Positions 45,337 through 56,402 of a stretch of DNA of 64,000 bases are shown piece after piece (the stretch's first letter is position 1; each line of letters opens with the position of its first letter). A model generated the notes under the pieces. That model saw only the letters and a list, made by a program, of their open reading frames with translations. It did no database searches and was not told where the DNA came from. The DNA is taken from positions 20,851,501 through 20,915,500 of the forward strand of contig NC_046680.1 in assembly GCF_009870125.1 (NCBI RefSeq), written 5' to 3'. The translations under genes were made by a program, and so were the position numbers. This DNA is from Drosophila pseudoobscura (lineage: Eukaryota > Arthropoda > Insecta > Diptera > Drosophilidae).

Positions 45337-48300
45337 TTAACATTTTAGTATTTCATCAAGTGTCGGTCCCCAGCGTCCATACGGATCCTTTGGGAGTATG
45401 AATATGTTGTCGCACCAAGAATAGCCAAGAACGCGAGTCTCCACAATCTTCTTGAATGCTGGATTCTCATTTATCAGATCCCTGTAGTTATCATTCGACA
45501 CCACAGCTGCATTCCACTCGTACGCCAGCTGCAATATGAAGCTGAAGGATAGGAAACCAAGTATTTTAATGGAGATTTAATGGGAAATACAAAATCAATC
45601 TACAGCTTACCGATCATCGTAGCTGATAGACATTTTACCAGGCAAGTTCTTGCATGGAGTAAATACGATCTTACCCTCTTTGTGCAGCTTATCCAGAAGT
45701 TCGGGATTTGAGGATTTGGTCGCATTTTTGCGGAACGTCGGTATCACAGCCTTGGCATTATGGCCCATTTTATCGAAATACTGCAGGCAATATTTGATGC
45801 CCTCCGAGGAGAATATGTTGGAATTTCCATGTCTGTGAGGGTATTGAAAATGGGTTCTTAGCATACATATATACATACACATGTATGTCGTAGCGAAACA
45901 CTCACGCGAAGGCCACATTGCTGCCATCGATTATAACCGCTCTCTTGTTTGATTTCGGCTCGTTGTCAGTCTCTTCCAATTCCTCTGAGGGGTTGAAGGT
46001 GTTCCTATTGTACTTACCAAGCTCTTTCTTTTCCGCAGAGGTGAACAGGCTGTCGTTCATTCGCTTGCTACTCCGCTTCTTTCCCTTCGTTTTAGAGCTT
46101 TTCCGTATTGGATCATCGGGTGGCAACGGAATGAAGTCTTCCTCCGTAATAGTGTCATCGATAACAATGACAGAATCGGCATGTGTTAGGCTTGTCTTCG
46201 GCCTGGCCATTTCGAAGCTATCGTCTGAGACGATGTAGGAAGCCTCTGACACGGCCTTCTTGGCCATGGTGGAATAAAGCAGTTGATTTGTTGGTTTCGA
46301 TGTCCTTAGAAGCGCCGTCTGGCGATGGCAGTCTTCGAACAGTATTTGAGGTGATGAGGCAAGCAATTCAGCACGACGCTTGCAAGCCTTGAAGCTTCTG
46401 TCACTGGTAGAGGGCTCGTCATCACTCTCATCATCATCGATGTTTATGAAGGCCGTTGGGGGCTCCAGTAGCACGCAGTCATCATCATCATCGCTGATTT
46501 CTAGTCCCTCAACTATTTCTCCATCCTCAATGGTATCATTTTGATTTGGAGTTGAGCTCCCATTCGCCTGAGTTGCATGTGAATAAGTGGTCAAAGTCCC
46601 AACACAATCTCAACCTTACCTTCGGGGGTCTATAAAACTTGGGCTTGGGCAATACTGCCTCAGCCGGCGGATCGTTTCGAAACTCCAACCTGCGCTTAAA
46701 GTGCGGACCTTTGTTCATCCGGTATTTCTTCTTGATCGAGCTCAGCAGCTTCTGGATGTATTTGCGATCCATTTTCTTCTTTTTCTTTTGTGCGTTCGGC
46801 TGCAAGCGCTTGGGAGAGTTCTGAAATAATCAAAATGCAATACTTCCTCAAAGCTACCATCCACCGTCTCACCCTGCTCCGATCATCTGTGAACTTCTTG
46901 AATCGAGCAGTTTGGTCTGCTGATGGCATCGCGGAACGCTCTGTAAAGTTACCTTCTGGCTGCATTGCGGTTCTGTCGCTGGCGGCTTCTGTAATTTGCT
47001 GTGTTTGATGAGCCTGGTGAAAGGGAATGCAAATTATGAAAAATTTTAAGCTCAGTTTTGATAAAAGAAAAAAAAGAAAAGTAATCCAATGTTACTTTTC
47101 CTACTTACTGTGTACCCCTCACCCAAGAGGTTTTCAAATTTAAGTTCTCAAAATGTGCTTTTAGTAAAACGGCGTGCTTTTGAATAGTTTTTGATATACA
47201 TATTTATCATGTTTATTGTGGGAATATTGTAGTAATTATATTAAAAGGGCTTACGTATAGATTGGCATAAAATCGAACTAGTAGACAAATTTTGATTAAA
47301 CTTGAATTCAGTTCAGAATTAAGTTACAATTTATCTAGAGTCCATGCATGGGACTGTTAAAAAAAGACGTCCCAATCTGTCAAGGAACCTCTGTCCTTCG
47401 AGCAGTCTTGGTTGTGTAGTAATTTCATGCATTTCGAATGAGGTATAAACAGCAATTAAGTACACAGCTAAGCAGCAAATAAAGAGCCCTTTGGAATCTA
47501 AATCTGAGCAAGTCGCGTAAACGCCTTACTTCTTCAACTCGAGTATCTCGCTGCGTATATTGGCACGGGCCTGCTCCTCGTACTTGTCGTGGTACTCCCC
47601 AGTTGCATATATTGATGGTATAAGCAATAGTGTCTCCAGAACCTTAATGCGCATGGCCTTGTATGTCGCATCATCGAGATTTGCGTATTCCGAACGCAGA
47701 AGCGTTGTGTAGTGCTTGTACTCCTCCGGTGAGGAGCTTGTGGATCATCAGACAATGGAGCAAATAAGCAACAATTTCGTTTCGTTTCGGGGAAGGGAAA
47801 AATACTTACGCCAGCACCACCAAATCCACATCCTGCAACAAATTGGCTTCATCGTCGTGGCACCAGTGCACTTCGTTCTCGGGAGTTTTGCGTCCCAACA
47901 GGTTGCACACCAGACTCTTGGTATCATCCTGTTTAAGACACGCAGCAACACACAAGCTATAGCCCATCGTCAAATGATGTCGGACTCTTACTCACATCTT
48001 CGATGGTGGCTTCCTTGCAGAACTCCTGGAATACCTCGCAGTTTTCCTCTACACAGCTGCGGTTGCCATCAAAGTGGTAATACTGAAAGAATGCAGCCAG
48101 CACAATGTTCGGATTGGTGCACTCGGCCAGGTGCGACTCCTTGCGCTGCATCATCTGGTTCCAGTTGTGGTAGGCCCGCGAGGGACTTTCATCACTCAGA
48201 TGCTCCTGGATGCGAGTGAACCACTCATTGGCCACCTGCTCGGGCACATCGTAGTGGCTGCAGACTTTCTTCCAGATCTCTTCCATTTTTCGCTGATTTT

Positions 48301-48762
48301 TGGTGGGTTTTGGTAACTGCTTTTGGCAACTGGGATTTGATAACGACTTTTTCTGCCTTCGATTTGCTCGTCTGCGATGGTCTAATTCGTGTCAAGGTTT
48401 TTCTGGAACTTGCTCAATTTTTGTCTGTACTTAAGTTTTTCGGTGCTGCTTGGTTACGGCGATTGCGCACTGACAAAGGTACCACAACAACACAACACAA
48501 CACTCAACATACGCGGGATAAGCGGGTTAATCGCGATTCGCGTCTCGTACAACAAACTATGCATTTAATTTAATAATAATATATTCTAATATTCTATGGC
48601 TACACTCACCGTGATTCTCGTTTCGGCGCGAGAATTATCTACCTGTGTTCTTAGGGCCGACTTGTTGAGCAGCATCCGCGTGGTCTTGGGTGAAGACAGT
48701 ACGTTTTTGTGCCGATGACGATGTATCCGCCTTGGGGTCCTTTTATTCTTACGTTTAGCCAT
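45337..48762 (-). CDS. Regnase/ZC3H12-like NYN (PIN-fold) ribonuclease
   Basis: Six exons agree in phase throughout: 48762-48610, 47013-46873, 46820-46620, 46567-45906, 45832-45611 and 45541-45337, giving 527 aa. The last three encode the RNase fold: AVIIDGSNVAFAHGN, IVFTPCKNLPGK, SYDDRFILQLAYEW and VVSNDNYRDL, with the acidic residues D of IDGSN, DD of YDDR and D of SND that bind metal in ZC3H12A/N4BP1. The front is basic and lysine-rich (AQKKKKKMDRKYIQK), then an acidic region (LEISDDDDDCVLLE). No CCCH zinc finger follows the NYN domain, so it is nearer N4BP1/KHNYN-type layout. It should cleave RNA. Exon 1 (basic, NLS-like MAKRKNKRTPRRIHRHRHK) is less certain; an internal start at 46965 is possible. 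Confidence 0.85.
47526..48286 (-). CDS. HD-superfamily phosphohydrolase-like protein with degenerate HD dyad
   Basis: Exons 48286-47996, 47928-47810 and 47736-47526 (phases 0 and 2) give 206 aa, the length of the bacterial-type predicted metal-dependent HD phosphohydrolases. Conserved blocks seen are SRAYHNWNQM (family R-x-YHN), DVDLVVLASSPEEYKHYTTL (DxDLxxLG then YxxY), LRSEYANLDD, LLIPSIYATG and EEQARANIRSEILEL. The HD dyad, expected as WFHDxxYD, here reads FFQYYHFD, so both metal ligands seem replaced. It is probably a non-catalytic relative, or alignment at this point differs. The gene lies entirely within the proposed first intron of the Regnase-like gene, on the same strand. The last acceptor has a weak pyrimidine tract. 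I do not recognise a fly name. Confidence 0.8.
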
Positions 48763-49037
48763 TAAAGAATAGGATGTATACTAATTAAATTAATGCGGAT
48801 AACTAGTAATTTTTGCTCGCTTGTTTTAATAAAATGCGCACAGCTGATTTTTGTCACTCCTATTTCGATTTATTTATTTTATCGATTTGGTGTTTCGAAA
48901 ACGCGCTATCACCTGACGAATAATTCACCAAAAAATACCATAGTGCGTGATTTTATGAGAATTTTTATAAACAAATTTCTGAATGGAGCTGGACTCGTAG
49001 AAAGATTGTATTAGCATGCATTTGGTGGTATAGCATC
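48763..49037. promoter_or_regulatory. Head-to-head promoter region
   Basis: A 275-bp region separates the Regnase-like first exon (-) from the zinc-finger gene (+). It contains TTTATCGATTT near 48878, close to the DRE core used by housekeeping fly promoters, and is otherwise AT-rich. Confidence 0.4.
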
Positions 49038-51249
49038 ATGACAGCCTGTGTACTTTGTTTGGGTTCCTCCGATGCTTCCTATGGACTGTTTTCCGATGAA
49101 GGGATGCGTCTCAACATAAGGGAGACCATTAACAAACATTTCCTGTTCTTTGAGGTAAGTTACTGGACAGTTGATTCCGATTCCAATATAAAGGCTCATC
49201 TTTCAACCCTCCCTCCCAGCTGCCCATTGCGGATAATAATTCGGAGGTCATATGCCGAGACTGCTGGAAAAACGTGAGCAGTTTCAATGAGTTCCATGAG
49301 CGAGTGTACATTCTGCACCAGCAGCGGCAGAGCGACTCGAAAAGTATTCCAATCGAGTTCTGTGGCGAGACAGAGGCCATCAACCCCCTGCTTGCGGCAG
49401 AGCTAGATGCCCTGTCCGAGGGTTTCTTTGCCCCCAGCGCGGTTAAGGTGGAGGTGAACGAATTGGAGCCTCTGACCAAGCTGGAGTTTCTCGAGGACCC
49501 GGTGGACACTGATGGACACAAAACTGCTACGAAAAGGCCCAGTGGAAATTCGGACTGGCCCACCAATCCAAAGCGTCGGATAAAGAATGAGCAGGCACTT
49601 GGTAGTGATTCAGATGGAGACGTTCCCCTGGCGGAGTTCCTAAATGATTCAAACGGATCATCCGAAAGAAACGGATCTAGCAAAAAGCGCCAACTGAGAA
49701 GAAGTACGCGGCGTGGCCGGAAACCTATGCCCAAGCTCGAGTCTCCTGAACGACTGAAAAAAGAATTGGCCTCAGATGACGATGATGACAATGACTTTGT
49801 GGCCGCAGAGGCTGTGCTGGGAACGGAAGACAGCGCCAGCTCCTCCAGTGACACCAGCGATGAAGACTCGGACAACAGTTTGCCGGACTTTGAGCCAGAG
49901 GAGCGTTACGCTGAGATACCCAAGCGGGTCGTAGTCAAGCCGAAGAAGTACAGAAAGCGTCCCAAGCCCTTGGTCCCACCTGTCCGCATGAGCCGCGAGG
50001 AGATCGAACGGCGCAAGCTCCAGCAAAATGAGTATGATGAAATTATCATCAAGTTCTTCAAAAAGTTGTCCTGCGAAATATGCAATCTCCTGGTCCAGAA
50101 CTTTGCCGACATGCGACGGCATCACCGCCTCTCGCACAACATCGAATCGGGCTACGTCAGCTGCTGTGGAAAGAAGTTTACGATACGTAAAACATTGGCG
50201 GAACATGTCATGGTTCATCAAAACCCCGATCATTTTATGTGCTCCCAATGTGGAAAAGTATTTCCGGACTCCCGCACCTTGGAAATACACGAGCAATCGC
50301 ACACGAATCCGTCCGACAGTACGGATCCCAAGGAGAAGCGGGTTTATCAGTGCGAAAAGTGCCCAAAAACCTTTACCACCAAGGCAGCCATCGAATATCA
50401 CAATGTATCCAAGCATGTGGCCAAGTCCGATTACAAATTCACCTGCCCAGAATGCAATAAGAAGTTAGTTACGATTAGTCCTACGACTTTAAAGTAAACC
50501 CAAACTTAATGTTTATTCTTTTACTGTTCCAGAATTCCCACAGAGCGCAAGCTGAAGGAGCACTTGCGCTATATGCATGACCCTGAAACTGCGATCATGT
50601 GCGATAAATGTGGCAAGACATTGCGCTCCCAAACGAATCTCAAAAAGCATCATGAGCTGGAACATTCCGACGAGCCCCGTCCCAAACCGGAGCCCGTGCA
50701 GTGCGAGATTTGCGGCACTTGGCTGCGGCATCTGTCCGGCCTTAAGCAGCACATGAATACGGTGCATGAGCCGCCGGGGGGTGAGCACCGCTGTCACATT
50801 TGCAACAAGACTTCAACCAACTCCAGAGCTCTCAAGCGACATATTTACCACAATCATCTCTGCGAGCGAAAGTTCAAGTGCGGAATGTGCGAAAAGGCTT
50901 TCAAGCGACCGCAAGATTTAAGAGTACGTCGACTAATTAGTCCTCTATCATCGTATTTCTAATCCATCTTCTGTTTCTCCTGCAGGAGCACACCTCCACT
51001 CACACCGGAGAGGTCCTCTACACCTGTCCCAACTGTCCAATGACGTTCTTTTCGAATGCCAACATGTACAAACATCGCCAGCGCCTGCATCGCGCTGAAT
51101 GGGAGGCAGACCGTAAGAAGCCCCTGCCCCCCAATATAATGAAAATCTCGCAGGGTGCCTCCACAGCCATGAAGAAGCGTCAGAGCGGCGCGTCCCTGTT
51201 CCCACAATCGGAACCAGCGCCAGCTGGTACACAGTTGCAGAAGCAATAG
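49038..51249 (+). CDS. ZAD and C2H2 zinc-finger transcription factor (grauzone-like)
   Basis: Exons 49038-49154, 49220-50463, 50533-50923 and 50986-51249 give 671 aa with consistent phases (0, 2, 0). A ZAD domain opens the protein (CVLCLGSSD near residue 4, then VICRDCW after intron 1), the dimerisation module of insect zinc-finger factors. Next is an acidic linker with runs such as SDDDDDNDF and a basic block (RRSTRRGRKPMPKLE). About ten C2H2 fingers follow; one has an unusual adjacent CC pair (SCCGKKFTIRKTLAEHVMVH), as in grauzone-like proteins. Intron 2 uses a GTTAGT donor and rejoins a finger (CPECNKK/IPTERKLKEH), so reading through it would cut the protein short. It is nuclear and should bind DNA; target genes are unknown. 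Confidence 0.92.
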
Positions 51250-51387
51250 CATTTGAATATTTACGATATAGATAAATCGTCAACCATTATTATTAACTCA
51301 CATTTAACACAGATAAGTTAAGTCATAAATAAGTAGACGTGGACATATTTACAACCACACAGATGGCCGGCCAGACTCTTGTCTTAT

Positions 51388-52314
<927 letters not shown>

Positions 52315-52351
52315 CTATTTACTAAAATTTAGACCCGTGTAACCGCGGATT

Positions 52352-52359
52352 TATCGATA
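52352..52359. promoter_or_regulatory. DRE core in Samtor promoter
   Basis: An exact TATCGATA, the DREF-binding element of fly housekeeping promoters, 56 bp upstream of the Samtor ATG. Confidence 0.6.
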
Positions 52360-52408
52360 CGACTGTCAGAAATATATACGTGAAGACGTGATGCGTGTAT
52401 AGCCCTTT

Positions 52409-53257
52409 GTACACCCTATTTCGCTAATTTTATATGAAGATCAAACGTAATTTATTAAGACCTTTTCTCAAATTGATATTCTTTAGAGATATTCAAGTAC
52501 CTTATTAGTATCTTGTATATATTTATGTCGATCCTGATGCCTACGGAGCCTGGGGTGACAAACATATTCACAATTCTATAACATCCATTTCCCCCAGGGT
52601 ATGTGTGCATGGAATGGGACTCATTGTTGAGAACCGGTGATGACGACTAGTTCTTGGTTAATCTTTCTTCCGTCGAATATTCCCAGCTATATAGATCTCT
52701 CAGCCCTGCCCACATAATTATATACGATTGATGAATCAATTCTCTACTTGACTGGATTATTTTAAACACTTGCTTTTATTGCATTTTGCCTAAAATGAGG
52801 TTTTAGCGAAATAAGTCAAACAAAAAACAAGTAGCGAAATAGGTCAATCAAAACAAACGAGAGAGGAAATTGCTCAATTTTGATATTCCATTGAATAATG
52901 CTGACTAATTAAATCTCTTAGCAATGCCCACATAATTTTATCCCATTGATGAATAAATTTTCTACAAGATTAGATAGTTTTTAATCCTTGCTTTTATTGG
53001 ATTTTGCGCGAAAAAAGGTTTAAACGAAAAAGTCCAACAAAAAAAGAGTCATTATGTATACCCTATTTTGTTAATTTTATATGAAGATGAAACGTGATTT
53101 ATAAAGACCTTTTCTCAAATTGATATTCTTTAGACATATTCATGAATATTATTAGTATCTTGTATATATTTATCTCGATCCTGATACCTACGGAGCCTGG
53201 GGTGACAAACGTATTCACAATTCTATAACATCCATTTCCCCCAGGGTATGTGTGCAT
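52409..53257. repeat. Nested direct-repeat island (A-B-B-A)
   Basis: Unit A, about 203 bp, occurs at 52409-52610 and 53055-53257 with high identity; both end in CCCCCAGGGTATGTGTGCAT. Unit B, about 137 bp and more diverged, occurs at 52691-52828 and 52911-53046 (shared words GCCCACATAATT, TTGATGAAT, CTTGCTTTTATTG). All four copies point the same way and carry no open frame. The layout is compatible with a rearranged tandem or with copies of a non-autonomous mobile element; I cannot name the family. Confidence 0.8.
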
Positions 53258-53264
53258 TGTTGTC

Positions 53265-53291
53265 AATCGGGTAAAAGAGCCTTACCCGATT
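53265..53291. repeat. Perfect 10-bp inverted repeat
   Basis: AATCGGGTAA and TTACCCGATT flank a 7-base spacer. It sits between repeat unit A and the hAT remnant, followed by a TATCGATA word. It may be a subterminal structure of the hAT element. Confidence 0.6.
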
Positions 53292-53420
53292 CCAGTTCGA
53301 TTATCGATACTATCGACTGGTTACGAGTGGTGCGCACTCAAATAATTGTTTCATTCATTTCATTTAAGAATCTTAAGTCTTAATAAGACTTATTAATAAT
53401 AATAAAGTCTTAATAATATA

Positions 53421-53690
53421 CTAATCAATAACACTATCACTATCGTCACTAACGATGTCGCTGGGATTTTTAAACAGCATTTCAGTGTTCGGTTCAAAAT
53501 TCTCGCAACCGTTGTTCTTCCTTAGACCTTGTCTCACATATAAAAGATTTGAAACATTTATATTCTTAAATCTATTTCTTGTATTTGTTTTTATTAAGTT
53601 CACTTCGGAGAAAATTCTTTCACATGATGCATTCGAAACTGGCAAAATAAGTAGTACTTGTGCAATTTTGAAATTTGTTCATATTTTAAT
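53421..53690 (-). mobile_element. hAT transposase remnant (C-terminal dimerisation domain)
   Basis: The minus strand encodes the hAT C-terminal domain: FKIAQVLILPVSNASCERIF then SEVNLIKTNTRNRF, with the family's LPVSNASCERxFS signature. It ends in a natural stop after an acidic tail (SDIVSDDSDSVID). Upstream the frame hits a stop just before the domain and the rest of the transposase, including the catalytic acidic residues, is absent, so this is a 5'-truncated fragment of a cut-and-paste transposon. The 160 bp beyond its stop, up to the end of repeat A, may be the element's 3' terminal region (begins TGTTGTCAATCGGG). It cannot move by itself. Confidence 0.85.
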
Positions 53691-53805
53691 GCATTGTTGA
53701 AATCTTTTATTTATTTATTTTAATTTTATTTATCATAACCTATCTTAGCATAAATAAATAAACAATTTGTAGCTACTATCTAAATATATGGACACGTATT
53801 TCCCT

Positions 53806-53885
53806 TTGTTGAATTGGGGGAAACACGAAACCAAGGAATGAAAATCAATTCCATCATGTTCTGCGAATATATCAAACCTCGAATG
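53806..53885 (-). pseudogene. Partial duplicate of the EF-hand gene's last exon
   Basis: This 80-bp segment matches two separate parts of the neighbouring EF-hand gene: its intron end and exon start (54795-54841, including GATATATTCGCAG) and a part of the same exon further downstream (54684-54711, around CCTTGGTCCCGTGTTTCCC). The 83 bp between them are missing. So it is a duplicated fragment with an internal deletion, in the same orientation, about 0.9 kb downstream of its source. It supplies the last few codons and the stop of the small gene at 53872-54168. Confidence 0.75.
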
Positions 53886-54168
53886 TCTGTCTCGAATGCG
53901 CCTCGATAATTCTTAGATAGGACTCCATCTGGCACGGGGAAATCGGATAGAAATGGCATAGCAGATTGTGGCCAGAGAGGGTCTCGGCCAATAGAGCTGA
54001 AAGGAATACAAAAATAAATGAAGAACCAACCAAATGAATAGGGGGAAACAAGGAAAACTTACCCGGTCCAAGCCGATGAGATAAAGCAGGCTGGCTCATA
54101 ATTACACGGCGGTAGACAAACGCCAGCGTCGAAGACCCGGGATCTAATCCAAAGTTCGTTTGCGACAT
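53872..54168 (-). CDS. Small two-exon gene, 76 aa, unknown function
   Basis: Exons 54168-54063 and 53996-53872 are joined across a 66-nt intron with a textbook donor (GTAAGT) and acceptor (TTCCTTTCAG), phase 1, and one stop at the end. The ATG at 54168 is in good context (GAACATGT). The protein starts MSQTNFGLDPGSSTLAFVYR and contains SGHNLLCHFYPISPCQMESY. It has no signal peptide, no transmembrane helix and two Cys. I recognise no family. The final residues (TFEV) and the stop fall in the duplicated intron-end sequence from the EF-hand gene. Clean splice sites and phase argue for a real gene; its short length is the caveat. Confidence 0.55.
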   Translation of the reverse strand: MSQTNFGLDPGSSTLAFVYRRVIMSQPALSHRLGPGKFSLFPPIHLVGSSFIFVFLSALLAETLSGHNLLCHFYPISPCQMESYLRIIEAHSRQTFEV

Positions 54169-54441
54169 GTTCGGTGTATGGACTGGCACATATAGTACAT
54201 ATATACTGTATGGTTAGTGGAATGAAAACCAAATGAAACAGCTAGAGGATTACTGCACCCCCAAATCCCACGCAGACTCAAACGTCTCCACCCATTGAAC
54301 ATAAAAAATAGAAAAATTTGCTGAATAACACATCATTAAAATGTATATATAAACCTAATCATTAAACTCTTATAATATGTAGTAAGCCAATGTAAATATC
54401 ACTAAAATTAGATCATAGTTTAAGTAAAGCTGATTTTTAAT

Positions 54442-54474
54442 AAAAAAAAAAAAGAAAAAAAAAAAAAAAAAAAA
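54442..54474 (+). repeat. 33-nt A tract directly after an AATAAA-like word
   Basis: Twelve A, one G and twenty A follow TTTTTAATAA. It lies between the 76-aa gene and the EF-hand gene. It may be an expanded A tract or the poly(A) tail of a small retroposed fragment in plus orientation; no parent sequence is recognised to its left. Confidence 0.6.
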
Positions 54475-54610
54475 GGTTAGTGGTCTTATGACACTAGGAC
54501 AATTAGTGTTCTGTATCATGCCATCTGTATATTTCAGCTAAGACAGATAGTCAAATAACTGTTACACTCAAATTTTATTACTTTAATTTGGTTATATGTA
54601 AATGCATAAA

Positions 54611-55434
54611 TCATTCATAATTTCCCTCGTTTTTAGCATAGCAGGACATGATATTGGCACAATGAGCCACAATGTCCTTTTGACGAGTTGTGGGAAACAC
54701 GGGACCAAGGAACTCCAACAGCATGGGCTGCTGGCGCACTACATCGTAATATTCTTCTGCCGATATGAAAGTGTCCTTATCCTGGTCGAACTTTATGAAA
54801 ATCAATTCCACCATGTCCTGCGAATATATCAGACGTGAAATGGTATGGGAATTATATAGTCAAGCAATAATCTTACTTGACGCAACTCAAAAACCTCATC
54901 CTCGTCGTCGCCTTCGAAGAATTTATCCACATAGCGCTGGACAACCTCTCGATCCAGAGAATTAAAATCAGTCCTATCATATACCTATAGATATATCCCG
55001 TAGTCATATTACCACTCCACTTGTACATATTGGATTTTACTCACTGAGAAACAAAAAACCATACGTTTTTCTAGATCGTCGGTAAAATAAATTTCAAAGA
55101 GCTTAATGAATGACCGCAAATTGCAGTGGCGATCGGCGGAAAAGTCTGGATGATCGAAGTCCGGATCAAAACTTATCCGTGAGACAACGTTAGCGTTAAT
55201 CGTTTGATCAGTAACTCCAAATACGTTTTCAACAAGGCTACTGAGCTGCATTAATGTCATGAATTTTGCGCGCTCGCCATTCTCCAACACAAATTTGTGA
55301 TATATCATCACGACACATGTCAGTTCGGTGTGCTTAAAGCTGGTTTCCTTTTCCAAACGGGCAATTTCAGGCGCGTATAAATAATTGAACCGTGCATTTT
55401 CCATATAGTCAAGTGTTCCGTCAAGGTTCTTCAT
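54611..55434 (-). CDS. Calaxin/EFCAB1-like EF-hand protein
   Basis: Exons 55434-55045, 54984-54877 and 54817-54611 join in phase 0 to give 234 aa. The last exon holds one canonical EF-hand loop (DQDKDTFISAEE, with acidic residues at 1, 3, 5 and 12). Two earlier loops are degenerate (DPDFDHPDFSADRHCN and VYDRTDFNSLDREV). The string MVFCFSVYD in the middle and overall length resemble the NCS-related calaxin group, which links calcium to outer dynein arms in cilia and sperm flagella. In flies this would suggest a testis or chordotonal role, which is inference. The AG/GTATATGAT acceptor before exon 2 has a weak pyrimidine tract, but phase and family fit support it. Confidence 0.85.
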
Positions 55435-56402
55435 TTTGCGAAAAATTTGCTATATACTACGAAAAAACTGTACGATTCTAAAAAAATAGTAAATAATAAG
55501 TAAAACTAACAACTAAAAGAAAGACTCGAAATTCCCCTATATACTGACGTACAATTTAAAAAAAAGCTCGATCATACACAAATTTCGGATATTTTGAGTA
55601 TAATGGCAGAGATTTGAAAGCTATTAAAACACATTCGAAGAGTTGATTACACACTATGTATTTGTATTTTCTTTATCTAGTTTAACTTTACTTCGCTCTC
55701 GCCTTAATCATGCCTTTTATTAAGCAGAAGCAAAGTGACAGGACATTACTGCGCTATAGAACACGATGTACAGTAACTTATGATTATAAGAATTATAAAA
55801 GATTCTCCGGTAATGTATGAACAGACATACAGGGATTTACAATTACGACATGTACCTATGTCTAAATTGTAAGTTTTGTAAAAAAAAACTTACAAATAAA
55901 AAATGTAAAAAGTAAAAATAATACAGTGGCAATAAAGAATACTGACTGACTTGGGGCGTCGTATGCGTTTTAAAGATTTGCAAATAGGGAACTTATTCAG
56001 AGTGTGTTTGAGTATTTTTGTTTCGTACGACACAACCGCGTTTGAAATGATCATGTTTTTCAGGAGTCTTAATCGTTAGAAATATATATGTAATACTATA
56101 TTGAAAATGCATTGTCTGTATGCTCGTATTTGTGTGTGGTGCGAAATGCACAAAAAAACAGTCCATTTTTCGTGGCAGGCGGCGCCCGAGTGGCATCTTG
56201 AGTGTAGTTTTTGAGTATTCGTATTCATTCATTTGTCTTCGAAATCATTCATCTGACCGTGATTTGGTCGGGCTACATTTCGCTAAACGTATTTCAAGCT
56301 AAATTTTAAAGTATTGGATGATGTTTTCCTCTAAATACACTTACAGGCTAATTTCTGGCAATTCGTATTGCGAGCGTGTATCTGACCCCCCTACCACGCC
56401 CA
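55435..56402. other. AT-rich gap between EF-hand and Myb/SANT genes
   Basis: No gene, repeat family or RNA is seen. It includes the EF-hand gene's upstream sequence and probably the 3' UTR of the Myb/SANT-like gene. Confidence 0.5.

Noticed and set aside
49129-49875. 248-codon minus-strand frame, Ser-rich
   Set aside because: Antisense shadow of the ZAD zinc-finger gene's acidic linker.
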